From Bacteroides fluxus YIT 12057 (lineage in GTDB: Bacteria; Bacteroidota; Bacteroidia; Bacteroidales; Bacteroidaceae), in NCBI RefSeq assembly GCF_000195635.1, contig NZ_GL882656.1, positions 1 through 50,895 on the forward strand: a stretch of DNA of 50,895 bases. Direction: 5' to 3'. This document shows, in pieces, positions 7,252 to 16,016 of the stretch (its first letter is position 1; every line of letters begins with the position of its first letter). A program made the position numbers and the translations under genes. Below the pieces are notes generated by a model, which did not search any database, was not told the origin of the DNA, and saw only the letters and a list, made by a program, of their open reading frames with translations.

Positions 7252-8757
7252 ATGAAAAAACTTCATCCCGTCATGTTTGCCGGAACCGGTAGCGATGTCG
7301 GTAAAAGTATAATCACTGCTGCTTTCTGCCGTATATTCAAGCAAGACGGCTATCGGCCTGCCCCGTTCAAGGCGCAGAATATGGCACTTAACTCATTTGC
7401 CACACCGGAGGGACTGGAAATAGGACGTGCGCAAGCCGTACAGGCTGAAGCCGCCGGTATTCCCTGTCATACGGATATGAACCCGTTGCTGCTGAAGCCC
7501 CAATCGGATCATACTTCCCAGGTGGTGCTTAACGGACGTCCCATCGGCAACCGCAATGCTTATGACTATTTCCGCAAGGAGGGGCGGGAAGAATTACGCC
7601 GTGAAGTCTGTGACGCTTATGACCGTCTGGCTTCAAGGTATAATCCGGTAGTGCTGGAAGGTGCCGGAAGCATCTCCGAAATCAATCTGCGTGATACCGA
7701 CCTGGTGAATCTGCCTATGGCCATTCATGCGGGAGCTGATGTAATCCTTGTGGGAGACATTGACCGGGGCGGGGTCTTTGCCAGTGTGTATGGTTCGATG
7801 ATGTTGCTCCGTCCTAATGAAAGGGAACGCATCAAAGGCATTCTTATCAATAAGTTCCGTGGTGACATACGGCTTTTCGAGTCCGGTATCAAGATGCTGG
7901 AAGAACTTTGCGGTATTCCGGTGGTCGGTGTCGTACCTTATTATAAGGAGATCTATATCGAAGAGGAAGACTCTGTGGCACTTGCCACCAAGTCCGTAAG
8001 GGCGGAACATGGTAAAGTGAATGTTGCCGTTGTCCTGCTGCGGCATCTCAGTAATTTCACCGACTTCAATGTGCTGGAGCGTGACCCTCGTGTACATTTG
8101 TTCTATACCAATAATGTAGAGGAGTTGGCAAAGGCGGATATTATCCTGTTGCCCGGCAGCAAGAGTACGCTTGACGATTTATATGAACTTCGTCGTAATG
8201 GCGTGGCGCAGGCTGTCATCCGCGCACACCGGGAGGGAGCTACCGTCATGGGTATCTGCGGAGGTTACCAGATGATGGGGCAGGAGGTGCTTGACCCCGA
8301 CCATGTGGAAGGAGATATCGAACGCCTGCCCGGTCTTGGACTGCTGCCTGTGAGCACACAGATGATGGGGGAGAAGGTGACGAGGCAGGTAAGGTTCGGA
8401 TTGAATGAAAAATCAAGGCCTTCACTCAAATTGATGAACGGCTATGAGATCCACATGGGTACTACTGTCCCCGTTTTCGATGCCCCTGCTTCTCCGTTGA
8501 ATATCCTGGAAGATGGAAAGACGGACGGCTATATGGTAGATGCCACCTGTATGGGCACCTATATCCATGGTATCCTGGACAATCCGGAGTTCATAGATTT
8601 CCTGCTTGAGCCTTTTGCCGACAAGTTTTCCGAGACTGCGGAAACATTCGATTACCATCGTTTCAAAGAAGAACAATATGATAAGCTGGCAGAGCATGTA
8701 CGCAAACATGTGGATATGCCGCTTATCTACCAAATACTTACAGAAAGCCATGATTGA
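7252..8757 (+). CDS. cobQ: Cobyric acid synthase
   Basis: This 501-residue glutamine amidotransferase amidates four side chains (b, d, e and g) of adenosylcobyrinate a,c-diamide to give adenosylcobyric acid. The N-terminal dethiobiotin-synthetase-like domain has the P-loop GTGSDVGKS (11-19), then KAQNMALNS and EGAGSISEINL. The C-terminal triad-type glutaminase domain has PGSKST, the nucleophile motif GICGGYQMMG and the histidine motif YIHGILDNPE. It heads a tightly packed operon: its stop overlaps the cobD start by 8 nt and cbiB follows immediately. Length is normal for the family. Confidence 0.95.
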   Translation: MKKLHPVMFAGTGSDVGKSIITAAFCRIFKQDGYRPAPFKAQNMALNSFATPEGLEIGRAQAVQAEAAGIPCHTDMNPLLLKPQSDHTSQVVLNGRPIGNRNAYDYFRKEGREELRREVCDAYDRLASRYNPVVLEGAGSISEINLRDTDLVNLPMAIHAGADVILVGDIDRGGVFASVYGSMMLLRPNERERIKGILINKFRGDIRLFESGIKMLEELCGIPVVGVVPYYKEIYIEEEDSVALATKSVRAEHGKVNVAVVLLRHLSNFTDFNVLERDPRVHLFYTNNVEELAKADIILLPGSKSTLDDLYELRRNGVAQAVIRAHREGATVMGICGGYQMMGQEVLDPDHVEGDIERLPGLGLLPVSTQMMGEKVTRQVRFGLNEKSRPSLKLMNGYEIHMGTTVPVFDAPASPLNILEDGKTDGYMVDATCMGTYIHGILDNPEFIDFLLEPFADKFSETAETFDYHRFKEEQYDKLAEHVRKHVDMPLIYQILTESHD

Positions 8758-9781
8758 AGGACACGGGGACGATTCCTATAAATACAGCCGTCCGATTACG
8801 GCCAACTTCAGTTCGAATGTATATAGCCGGGTAGATCTTTCTGACTTGAAAGCGCATCTTTGTGCTAGGATTGAGGGAATAGGAAACTATCCCGAACCCG
8901 AACCCTATACGCTCGAAGCCCGCCTTGCCGCCAAATATCATTTGCCTGCCGGTGCGGTATGTGTGACAAACGGCGCCACAGAAGCCATTTATCTGATTGC
9001 GCAGACTTTTCGGGGAACGAATACTGCCATTGTACAACCCACTTTCAGTGAATATGCCGATGCGTGCCGGATGCACGGACATAAGGTAACTTCCCTGTAT
9101 CGGCTTCCTGCAGAAGCGGAGGGATGGCTTTTGCCGGAAGAGGTGCGGATGGTGTGGCTCTGCAATCCGAATAACCCTACAGGGACGGTGACCGGCAAAT
9201 CACACCTGAAAGAGCTCATCAAGCGAAATCCGCAAGTCTGTTTTGTCATAGACCAGTCTTACGAATATTTCACTTTATGCCCTTTGTTTTCTCCGGTTGA
9301 AGCATTTGAGTTTCCCAATGTGCTGTTGTTGCATTCCATGACCAAACGATATGCTGTGCCCGGATTACGCCTAGGCTATGTGACGGGGGACAGCGGACTT
9401 TTGAAACGTTTGCGTACCAACCGCATGCCCTGGTCCGTGAACCAGCTCGCCATTGAGGCAGGCCTTCATTTGCTGGAGCATGATGTACCCAATCCGCTTG
9501 ATGTAGGTGCCTATCTGCAGGAAACAGCCCGCTTGCGTGAGGCCCTTGAAGCTCTTGGCGGTCTGGAAGTATGGGCTACGGAAACTCATTTTATGCTGGT
9601 ACGTCTTCGTATGGGCAAGGCTTCTGCCCTGAAGGACTATCTTGCCGGAGAATATGGAATTCTGATTCGTGACGCTTCCAACTTCGATGGGCTTGACGAG
9701 CATTTCTTCCGTATAGCCACTCAGACGCCCGAAGAGAATGACCGGCTGGTAGAAGCCGTTGCGAAATGGTTTGAAGAGTAA
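8750..9781 (+). CDS. cobD: L-threonine-O-3-phosphate decarboxylase (CobD-type PLP enzyme)
   Basis: This class I/II aminotransferase-fold protein should decarboxylate threonine phosphate to (R)-1-amino-2-propanol phosphate, the linker of the nucleotide loop. I start it at the ATG at 8750 (343 residues, MIEGHGDDSYKY). A longer in-frame start at 8606 would run 48 codons inside cobQ and adds no recognisable sequence. Motifs: NFSSNVYS near the N-terminus, VTNGATEAI, CNPNNPTG, and SMTKRYAVPGLRLGY carrying the PLP lysine. Histidinol-phosphate aminotransferases are close relatives, but the neighbourhood between cobQ and cbiB fixes the role. No L-threonine kinase (PduX) gene is seen here. Confidence 0.9.
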   Translation: MIEGHGDDSYKYSRPITANFSSNVYSRVDLSDLKAHLCARIEGIGNYPEPEPYTLEARLAAKYHLPAGAVCVTNGATEAIYLIAQTFRGTNTAIVQPTFSEYADACRMHGHKVTSLYRLPAEAEGWLLPEEVRMVWLCNPNNPTGTVTGKSHLKELIKRNPQVCFVIDQSYEYFTLCPLFSPVEAFEFPNVLLLHSMTKRYAVPGLRLGYVTGDSGLLKRLRTNRMPWSVNQLAIEAGLHLLEHDVPNPLDVGAYLQETARLREALEALGGLEVWATETHFMLVRLRMGKASALKDYLAGEYGILIRDASNFDGLDEHFFRIATQTPEENDRLVEAVAKWFEE

Positions 9782-10753
9782 ATGGTTATGGAGAATATAC
9801 TGATATTTCTTGGCATTGCCTTTAATTTGAATCTGCCCTTGCTCACGGCTTGGCTGCTTGATCACTGGTTGGGAGACCCGCTTTGGATGCCCCATCCTGT
9901 AGTGGGCTTCGGCAAGGCCATCTCTTTTTTCGAACATCGCCTGAACCGGGGGAAACACCGCCGGATGAAAGGTGCGTTGGTGTCTCTTTTCCTTGTGGCA
10001 GGAGTATATCTGACAACGTTTCTCCTGCTTCGCCGGGTATCGTACATTTCTCCGGGACTGCTTTTGACTCTGCAGGTTCTCTTGATATTCTATTGCCTGG
10101 CAGGTACTACCTTGGTACGTGAGGTCCGTGAGGTATTTAAGGCAGTGGACCGTTCTTTGGAGGAAGGCCGGAAACAAGTGGCACGTATAGTAGGCCGTGA
10201 CACTTCCCGATTGACCGCACAGGAAGTGCGTACTGCTGCATTGGAAACGTTGGCCGAAAATCTTAGTGACGGAGTCATTGCTCCTTTATTCTGGTATCTG
10301 TTATTGGGGGTACCGGGAATGCTTGCCTATAAGATGGTGAATACACTGGACTCGATGATTGGCTATAAGAATGAACGTTACCGCCAATTCGGTTGTTTTG
10401 CCGCCCGCATGGATGATGCGGCTAATTATATTCCGGCACGGCTCACCGCCTTTTTGATGGTATTGGCCTCGGGACGTCTTTCCTTGCTGGCTTTTGTCGG
10501 CAGATACGGTAACCGGCATGCCAGCCCGAATTCCGGTTATCCCGAATCTGCCCTTGCCGGTATTCTGGACTGCAGGTTTGGAGGACCGCACGATTATTTC
10601 GGGCAGGAAGTATGGAAACCTTATATCGGCTTCAACAACCGGATGCTGACAACTGAGGATATGTATAGGGCCATCCGCATCAACCGGTGTGCCGAGTGGC
10701 TGATGGTAATGGCGGTTATCCTGACGGTTTCCTTGATTTCCTTTTGTTCTTGA
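9782..10753 (+). CDS. cbiB: Adenosylcobinamide-phosphate synthase
   Basis: This 323-residue polytopic inner-membrane protein joins adenosylcobyric acid with aminopropanol phosphate to give adenosylcobinamide phosphate. The early motif LLDHWLGDPLWMPHPVVGFG (about 22-41) is the family signature. AENLSDGVIAPLFWYLLLGVPG and YKMVNTLDSMIGYKNERY (about 160-205) are the other conserved blocks, and hydrophobic helices lie near 60-105 and at the C-terminus. The ATG directly follows the cobD stop codon (0 nt gap), with a second ATG two codons in. It is the last gene of the plus-strand cob operon and faces cobC across a palindromic element. Confidence 0.93.
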   Translation: MVMENILIFLGIAFNLNLPLLTAWLLDHWLGDPLWMPHPVVGFGKAISFFEHRLNRGKHRRMKGALVSLFLVAGVYLTTFLLLRRVSYISPGLLLTLQVLLIFYCLAGTTLVREVREVFKAVDRSLEEGRKQVARIVGRDTSRLTAQEVRTAALETLAENLSDGVIAPLFWYLLLGVPGMLAYKMVNTLDSMIGYKNERYRQFGCFAARMDDAANYIPARLTAFLMVLASGRLSLLAFVGRYGNRHASPNSGYPESALAGILDCRFGGPHDYFGQEVWKPYIGFNNRMLTTEDMYRAIRINRCAEWLMVMAVILTVSLISFCS

Positions 10754-10758
10754 GACGG

Positions 10759-10908
10759 AGGTGTGTCAAAACTGATAAAAGAACGCAAATTACACAAATT
10801 ACGCAAAAAAAAGCGAATCTGATAATCGCTGATTATCAGTAGTCATTAAAAAGCAGGGGTTGCGTAATTTGTGTAATTTGTGTTCTAAATCTTTATTTTG
10901 ACACACCT
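10759..10908. repeat. 150-bp imperfect palindromic (MITE-like) element
   Basis: The outer arms 10759-10771 (AGGTGTGTCAAAA) and 10896-10908 are perfect 13-bp inverted repeats. Inner arms 10780-10806 and 10860-10886 are 27-bp inverted repeats with a single mismatch; both carry the ATTACnCAAATTA-type motif. A central 9-bp hairpin lies at 10819-10827/10831-10839 (loop GCT). No target-site duplication is obvious. It occupies the convergent junction of cbiB and cobC and contains the cobC stop codon, so the last part of CobC is encoded by it. It may also act as a two-way transcription barrier. Confidence 0.8.
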
Positions 10909-11431
10909 GCATCCGGATAATTCCCCCATACGGCGTCAGTGCACTGAAGGCCTCTTCCGCTTTGATAAGCCCTGCGTAAATCTGTGCGCAGATCAGTACG
11001 CCTCCATGTGCGAATATGGCTACCCGCTGATAGTTCTTTCGTTTCAATTCGTCCAGAAATTGGCTGACACGCTGGTACTGCATGGCAAAAGACTCGCCTC
11101 CGGTGGCAACTACATTCAGATAATCGGCATACCATTCTTTCAGACGGGGGTCGTCGTTACCGTCGAAGGGTTTCATCTCCCATTCTCCGAAATTGATTTC
11201 CATAATCCGTCTGTCCCTTTCAGCATCCGGGAAGCCACAATAGGTAGCGAGACGTACACAACGGGTAAGGGGGCTGGTATATACATGATCGAATGGCAGG
11301 TCAGTTTTCAGATTTTCCTTTGTTACGGCGGCTTCCTGTTCGAAGGTCGGTTTCAAAGGGACATCTGTCTGTCCGTAGCATATCCCCGGAGGAACATCTA
11401 CCGAAGTGTGGCGAATCAATATAATTTCCAT
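10799..11431 (-). CDS. cobC: Alpha-ribazole phosphatase-like histidine phosphatase with repeat-derived tail
   Basis: This histidine phosphatase should remove the 5'-phosphate from alpha-ribazole phosphate or adenosylcobalamin phosphate. The catalytic LIRHTSVD (residues 5-12, phospho-acceptor H8) is close to the N-terminus, SPLTRCVRLA (53-62) follows, FGEWEMKPFDG carries the acid, and IFAHGGVL (139-146) has the second histidine. The family normally ends close to GGIIRMQ, here residues 169-175. Residues 176-210 instead come from the palindromic element that crosses the 3' end and have no family resemblance. The stop lies inside the element. The core appears intact, so activity is plausible. The start is 14 nt after cobS. 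Confidence 0.88.
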   Translation of the reverse strand: MEIILIRHTSVDVPPGICYGQTDVPLKPTFEQEAAVTKENLKTDLPFDHVYTSPLTRCVRLATYCGFPDAERDRRIMEINFGEWEMKPFDGNDDPRLKEWYADYLNVVATGGESFAMQYQRVSQFLDELKRKNYQRVAIFAHGGVLICAQIYAGLIKAEEAFSALTPYGGIIRMQVCQNKDLEHKLHKLRNPCFLMTTDNQRLSDSLFFA

Positions 11432-11445
11432 AATTACTTTGTTTT

Positions 11446-12246
11446 TTAGTGAATAGATAAGGGCATGGAAGTATATTCCATCAAGAAATCAATGTTGTAA
11501 ATGGCATAAATATAGGCCAGTACAAGGCTTCCCATATAGAACGAAAGTTCGCAAAGCAGGAAGGTGGCACCGCAACAATCTCCTGTATATCCTTGAAGAC
11601 GATGTTTCATCAACCGGTATAAAAACACGAAAGTCAGTACGGGGAAAAGGAGGGCGGGCCACATCCGGAAGGGCAGGAACAACACAAAAGGCAATACACC
11701 ACAGGCAAAGGCCGTGAGCCGCTCTGTACGGCTCATGCGGTTATATACCACTTTGGCTTTGCTGTCCTCCTCCTTACGGGCGTATGGCAGATAGTTGATG
11801 ATTTGTGAGGCACAGAACTTCGACCAGCAGTCACCACAGAAAACGAGGATGCAGAGGAAGTTCAGAGGCAGGTTGCGCAGTTGCAATAACAGCAGAAAGT
11901 AGAATACCAGGCCAATGACTCCGTAACTTCCTATGTGCGAATCTTTCATGATGGTAAGTGTACGCTCGCGGGTGCTTCCTCCGCCAAATCCATCGAAGAA
12001 ATCGGCTAACCCGTCCTCGTGGAGGCATCCTGTGATGAGCAGTCTGGTGATGATGGCTATAATCCATGCAAGGGATATGGGCAACAGTTGCCCTGCCAGC
12101 CATAATGTACCTGCCATGACACCTCCTGTCAGCCAGCCTGCCAGTGACCAATAGGGTACTACATGTTTGAAGCATTCTGCCGGTACCTCCCTGATTTTCC
12201 AAAAAGGCAGGCGGGTAAAGAATATAAGCGCAGCTAAGATATTCAT
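11446..12246 (-). CDS. cobS: Adenosylcobinamide-GDP ribazoletransferase (cobalamin synthase)
   Basis: This 266-residue integral membrane enzyme joins adenosylcobinamide-GDP with alpha-ribazole (phosphate), completing the nucleotide loop. LIFFTRLPFWK near the N-terminus and HEDGLADFFDGFGGG (about 96-110), the acidic metal-binding motif, identify the family. Several hydrophobic helices follow, and C-terminal QGYTGDCCGATFLLCEL is the second conserved block. It starts 3 nt after the cobT stop and is followed closely by cobC, within the cobU-cobT-cobS-cobC operon. Confidence 0.94.
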   Translation of the reverse strand: MNILAALIFFTRLPFWKIREVPAECFKHVVPYWSLAGWLTGGVMAGTLWLAGQLLPISLAWIIAIITRLLITGCLHEDGLADFFDGFGGGSTRERTLTIMKDSHIGSYGVIGLVFYFLLLLQLRNLPLNFLCILVFCGDCWSKFCASQIINYLPYARKEEDSKAKVVYNRMSRTERLTAFACGVLPFVLFLPFRMWPALLFPVLTFVFLYRLMKHRLQGYTGDCCGATFLLCELSFYMGSLVLAYIYAIYNIDFLMEYTSMPLSIH

Positions 12247-12249
12247 AGA

Positions 12250-13287
12250 TTAAAAATATTTGGTGATGGAGGCATGAGCAAAATTATCCATCTCGTTTAT
12301 CATGCGGACAGCGGAGTCAACGATGGGGTATGCACAGATTGCCCCGGTACCTTCACCCAATCGTAATCCCAAGTTTAATAACGGTTTGGCTTGTATCTTG
12401 TCAAGTATCAGTTTATGACCGGACTCATCTCCGCAATGCCCGAAAATGGCATAATCCAATACTTCCGGATAAAGTTTTCCGGCGGCAAGAATGCAGTTGG
12501 TCATGATAAATCCATCTACAAGAATCACCATTTTCAATTCAGCTGCCTGCAACATGGCACCTACGGCCATCACCATTTCCAGACCGCCGAAATAGCGGAT
12601 GATGTCACGGGGGGAACTGTCTCCTTGATAATTATCGAGTGCTTGTTTCAGCACTTCATATTTATGGCGGACTCCGGCGTTGTCCAGTCCGCTGCCTGCA
12701 CCGACGCATTGTTCCAAAGGAATGCCGGTGAAGCAGGTCATCCACAATGAAGAGGAGGAGGTATTTCCGATACCCATTTCACCGAAACTGAGGATATTGC
12801 TTCCTTCCTGACGGCAACGGCGCACCACTTCGGCGCCCCGTTCCAGGCACAGTTCCATTTCATCTTCTGTCATGGCGGCTTCGTGCAAGTAATTCCGGGA
12901 ACTTTTACGCACCTTCATATTGATGATGCCCTTGTCATAAGGAAGGTCATAATCTACCCCTGCATCGACAATTTTCAGAGTAAAGCCGTGTTGGCGGCAG
13001 AGGAAGTTGACTCCGGCACCTCCATGAAGAAAATTACTGATCTGCTGCCAGGTGATTTCTTTGGGTGAGAGGCTGACACCTTCTTCTACAATGCCGTGGT
13101 CGGCTGCAAAAATAATGTTTTGGGGATGTTGTAGGGAGGGAGTCAAGGTTTGTTGGATAAGACCGATCTGGAGGGCAAGTTCTTCCAGAGTTCCCAAAGA
13201 TCCTTTGGGTTTGGTCAGATTATTGATTTTGTCTGTCAGTGCCGGACGGATTGATGCGTCAGGACGGGTGATATGAAATGTTTTCAT
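12250..13287 (-). CDS. cobT: Nicotinate-nucleotide:dimethylbenzimidazole phosphoribosyltransferase
   Basis: This 345-residue enzyme transfers phosphoribose from nicotinate mononucleotide to a lower-ligand base, giving alpha-ribazole phosphate. Visible motifs are [20 protein letters not shown] (about 19-38), [25 protein letters not shown] in the middle and [10 protein letters not shown] near the C-terminus, where the glutamate is the catalytic base. Its co-substrate NaMN is the product of pncB at 742-1914. It lies 29 nt downstream of cobU and 3 nt before cobS. The actual base used (dimethylbenzimidazole, adenine or phenolic) cannot be read from the sequence; no bluB is present in the window. 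Confidence 0.95.
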   Translation of the reverse strand: MKTFHITRPDASIRPALTDKINNLTKPKGSLGTLEELALQIGLIQQTLTPSLQHPQNIIFAADHGIVEEGVSLSPKEITWQQISNFLHGGAGVNFLCRQHGFTLKIVDAGVDYDLPYDKGIINMKVRKSSRNYLHEAAMTEDEMELCLERGAEVVRRCRQEGSNILSFGEMGIGNTSSSSLWMTCFTGIPLEQCVGAGSGLDNAGVRHKYEVLKQALDNYQGDSSPRDIIRYFGGLEMVMAVGAMLQAAELKMVILVDGFIMTNCILAAGKLYPEVLDYAIFGHCGDESGHKLILDKIQAKPLLNLGLRLGEGTGAICAYPIVDSAVRMINEMDNFAHASITKYF

Positions 13288-13316
13288 TGTTTGATTTGTT
13301 AATTGTTACATATTTG

Positions 13317-13826
13317 TCATTTGGCCCGGACGGGAATACCACATACCATCAGTATCACTTCATCTGCATGCGAGGCGATATATTGGTTCATCCACCCCTG
13401 CATATCCGTGAATTTGCGTTGTATTTCATTCTCTGATGTACCTCCCATGCCTATTTCATTGGTGACGAAGATGAAAGTGGCATCTTGTGAGGTGAATAGA
13501 TTGAATTCGTCCCGGATGGCAGCAAGTGCACGGTCTGTATCGGATTTTAAATCGAAAAAGAAATTAGTACACCATAATGTGACACAATCTATCAAGATGA
13601 CACGGTTATTCAGCCGGTGTCTGCTAAGTTCCTTTTCTTCTTCTATATTAGTCCATTCCGGCCCGCGCCGTTCTTGGTGCCGGATGACCCGTTGACGGAA
13701 TTCCTCGTCCCAAATGCGTGCCGTGGCAATATAAACGGGGTTGGGAGAGAGACTGAGTGCCAATTTCTCGGCATACGTGCTTTTTCCCGAGCGGGCTCCT
13801 CCGGTGATTAATATTATTCGTTTCAT
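13317..13826 (-). CDS. cobU: Adenosylcobinamide kinase / adenosylcobinamide-phosphate guanylyltransferase
   Basis: CobU phosphorylates adenosylcobinamide and then transfers GMP to it, giving the substrate of CobS. The start at 13826 gives 169 residues: the P-loop GGARSGKS lies at residues 9-16, then YIATARIWDEEFRQRVIRHQ with the guanylylated-histidine region, LIDCVTLW, and FVTNEIGMG. A start at 13868 is also open, but a promoter -7 motif (13849-13856) sits between the two, so an mRNA from that promoter would begin after the longer start. It is first in the cobU-cobT-cobS-cobC operon. Confidence 0.93.
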   Translation of the reverse strand: MKRIILITGGARSGKSTYAEKLALSLSPNPVYIATARIWDEEFRQRVIRHQERRGPEWTNIEEEKELSRHRLNNRVILIDCVTLWCTNFFFDLKSDTDRALAAIRDEFNLFTSQDATFIFVTNEIGMGGTSENEIQRKFTDMQGWMNQYIASHADEVILMVCGIPVRAK

Positions 13827-13848
13827 GCTGCCTGGATATTTAGTAGGG

Positions 13849-13880
13849 CAAATGTACGTGAATTCCATGGCAGTGGCAAG
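13849..13880 (-). promoter_or_regulatory. Promoter of the cobU-cobT-cobS-cobC operon
   Basis: Read on the minus strand, CTTG (13880-13877), 20 nt, then TACATTTG (13856-13849) fit the Bacteroides promoter form. The expected start near 13842 leaves a leader of about 16 nt before the cobU ATG, too short for a riboswitch. Confidence 0.55.
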
Positions 13881-14027
13881 AAATACCGTTGAAAAGAAAT
13901 ATCATCAAGAGGGGAGACATTCCGTTGCTCCTTTCACGGACAGGCAGTAATCTCTGGAATTTTCTATACTCATAGTGGCTGATATTTTGATGAATACACG
14001 AAAATTTGGAAATTAAATGCAAAAACT

Positions 14028-14060
14028 CTTGTCTTTTTCAACAGGATTTCACTATCTTTG
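14028..14060 (+). promoter_or_regulatory. Promoter of tRNA-Gly
   Basis: CTTG (14028-14031), 21 nt, TATCTTTG (14053-14060). The mature tRNA begins 37 nt after the -7 motif. Confidence 0.5.
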
Positions 14061-14096
14061 TCACCGTTTTCATAGTATAGAATTAAAATTTGGTTT

Positions 14097-14169
14097 GCGG
14101 CAATAGCTCAGTTGGTAGAGCATCAGCTTCCCAAGCTGAGGGTCGCGAGTTCGAGCCTCGTTTGCCGCT
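14097..14169 (+). tRNA. tRNA-Gly(CCC)
   Basis: All four arms fold: acceptor GCGGCAA/TTGCCGC, D arm GCTC/GAGC with loop AGTTGGTA, anticodon arm TCAGC/GCTGA with loop TTCCCAA (anticodon CCC), T arm GCGAG/CTCGT with loop TTCGAGC. The discriminator base is T, and CCA is not encoded. It reads GGG. Confidence 0.96.
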
Positions 14170-14177
14170 CATAATGG

Positions 14178-14214
14178 AAAAAGCAGTTACAGAATAAGGT
14201 AGCTGCTTTTTTTT
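14178..14214 (+). terminator. Terminator after tRNA-Gly
   Basis: AAAAGCAG pairs with CTGCTTTT (extended by a G-U and an A-T pair), and the run of Ts at 14207-14214 follows. Confidence 0.7.
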
Positions 14215-14290
14215 ATGTTATTTTCCGGAGTAATCTTATCCGTATGTATAAAAATAATCTGTGTATTCGTCCTTTTCCCTTAAAAATTTG

Positions 14291-14298
14291 TACTTTTG
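14291..14298 (+). promoter_or_regulatory. -7 motif for proS
   Basis: TACTTTTG matches TAnnTTTG 46 nt before the proS start. The -33 element is not convincing. Confidence 0.45.
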
Positions 14299-14344
14299 CC
14301 GACTGTTTGAATAAATAGAATGAAAACTTTAAAAACGAAATAGA

Positions 14345-15838
14345 ATGGCAGTAGAATTGAAAGACCTTACCAAACGTAGCGAGAATTATTCTCAATGGTA
14401 TAACGAGTTGGTGGTAAAAGCCGATTTGGCAGAACAGTCGGCTGTACGTGGCTGTATGGTAATCAAGCCTTACGGATACGCTATTTGGGAGAAGATGCAA
14501 CGTCAATTGGATGATATGTTCAAGGAAACAGGACATGTCAACGCCTATTTCCCCTTGCTTATTCCGAAATCATTCCTCAGCCGCGAGGCAGAACATGTAG
14601 AAGGATTTGCCAAAGAATGTGCCGTAGTGACACATTATCGTTTGAAGAATGACCCGAATGGAGGTGGTGTGGTAGTGGATCCCGCCGCAAAACTGGAAGA
14701 AGAGCTGATTATCCGTCCTACTTCCGAGACCATCATCTGGAATACCTATAAGAACTGGATCAATTCATACCGTGACCTGCCTATCCTGTGCAACCAGTGG
14801 GCAAACGTATTCCGTTGGGAAATGCGTACCCGCTTGTTCTTGCGTACGGCTGAGTTCTTGTGGCAGGAAGGCCACACTGCCCATGCCACCCGTGAAGAGG
14901 CGGAAGAAGAAGCAGTGAGAATGTTGAACGTATATGGCGAGTTTGCCGAAAAATACATGGCAGTGCCCGTGGTAAAAGGCGTGAAGTCTGCCAACGAGCG
15001 TTTTGCCGGTGCCCTTAACACCTATACCATCGAAGCGATGATGCAGGACGGAAAGGCTCTGCAGAGCGGTACTTCCCACTTCTTGGGACAGAATTTCGCC
15101 AAGGCATTCGACGTGCAGTTCGTCAATAAGGAGAACAAGCTGGAGTATGTTTGGGCTACTTCCTGGGGTGTTTCCACCCGTCTGATGGGTGCGCTTATCA
15201 TGACGCATTCCGATGACAACGGTCTGGTACTTCCTCCGCATCTGGCTCCGATACAGGTAGTCATCGTTCCCATCTACAAGAATGCGGAAATGTTGGCCAA
15301 GATTGACGAGAAGGTGGCAGGCATTGTTGCCAAATTGAAATCAATGGGCATTTCCGTGAAGTACGACAATGCCGACAACAAACGTCCGGGCTTCAAGTTT
15401 GCCGACTATGAGGTGAAGGGTGTTCCCGTCCGTCTGGTAATGGGTGGCCGCGACTTGGAGAACAATACAATGGAAATCATGCGCCGCGATACACTGGAAA
15501 AGGAAACCCGTTCTTGCGAGGGCATTGAAGAATATGTAAAGGACTTGCTTGAAGAAATCCAGGCAAATGTCTATAAGAAAGCGCTTGATTTCCGTAACAG
15601 CAAAATCACGAGTGTGGATAGTTACGATGAATTCAAGGAAAAGATTGAAGAAGGTGGATTTATACTGGCCCATTGGGACGGTACTCCCGAAACGGAAGAA
15701 AAGATTAAAGAGGAAACTAAAGCGACCATCCGTTGCATTCCGTTCGATTCTTTCGTGCCGGGTGACAAGGAACCGGGCAAATGTATGGTTACCGGAAAGC
15801 CTTCTGCCTGCCGCGTGATTTTTGCGCGTTCCTATTAG
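14345..15838 (+). CDS. proS: Prolyl-tRNA synthetase, archaeal/eukaryal type
   Basis: This 497-residue class II synthetase charges tRNA-Pro. It lacks the large editing insertion of the E. coli type and has the compact archaeal/eukaryal layout. The catalytic core starts [14 protein letters not shown] (about 39-52), motif 2 is in RPTSETIIW and [12 protein letters not shown] [25 protein letters not shown], and [14 protein letters not shown] precedes motif 3 around 250-290. The anticodon-binding domain occupies about 300-405, and the C-terminal domain ends in the conserved ARSY. This type is usual in Bacteroidetes. A terminator follows 56 nt later. Confidence 0.96.
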   Translation: MAVELKDLTKRSENYSQWYNELVVKADLAEQSAVRGCMVIKPYGYAIWEKMQRQLDDMFKETGHVNAYFPLLIPKSFLSREAEHVEGFAKECAVVTHYRLKNDPNGGGVVVDPAAKLEEELIIRPTSETIIWNTYKNWINSYRDLPILCNQWANVFRWEMRTRLFLRTAEFLWQEGHTAHATREEAEEEAVRMLNVYGEFAEKYMAVPVVKGVKSANERFAGALNTYTIEAMMQDGKALQSGTSHFLGQNFAKAFDVQFVNKENKLEYVWATSWGVSTRLMGALIMTHSDDNGLVLPPHLAPIQVVIVPIYKNAEMLAKIDEKVAGIVAKLKSMGISVKYDNADNKRPGFKFADYEVKGVPVRLVMGGRDLENNTMEIMRRDTLEKETRSCEGIEEYVKDLLEEIQANVYKKALDFRNSKITSVDSYDEFKEKIEEGGFILAHWDGTPETEEKIKEETKATIRCIPFDSFVPGDKEPGKCMVTGKPSACRVIFARSY

Positions 15839-15895
15839 AAACTCTTAAACTGGTTCGAAACAGTTTTTAATCAAGAAACTAAGTGTTTCTTATAG

Positions 15896-15932
15896 AAGGG
15901 ATATAGCTCTCAAAGGTTATATCCCTTTTATT
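15896..15932 (+). terminator. Terminator after proS
   Basis: AAGGGATATA (15896-15905) pairs with TATATCCCTT (15918-15927), followed by a T-rich stretch. Confidence 0.75.
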
Positions 15933-16016
15933 TTATCATTTTTGTAACTTTCCTTACATCCCGCCGTAACAACTTTCCTACATTTTTGCAGTGTAAAAAA
16001 GAAAGGAGACCCGAAT

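Noticed and set aside
8606..8749. Longer N-terminus for the CobD gene
   Set aside because: Would run 48 codons inside cobQ; the extra residues have no counterpart in the enzyme family and the ATG at 8750 gives the normal length.
13827..13868. Longer N-terminus for CobU
   Set aside because: The start would be upstream of the -7 motif at 13849-13856, and the P-loop sits at the expected place from the later ATG.
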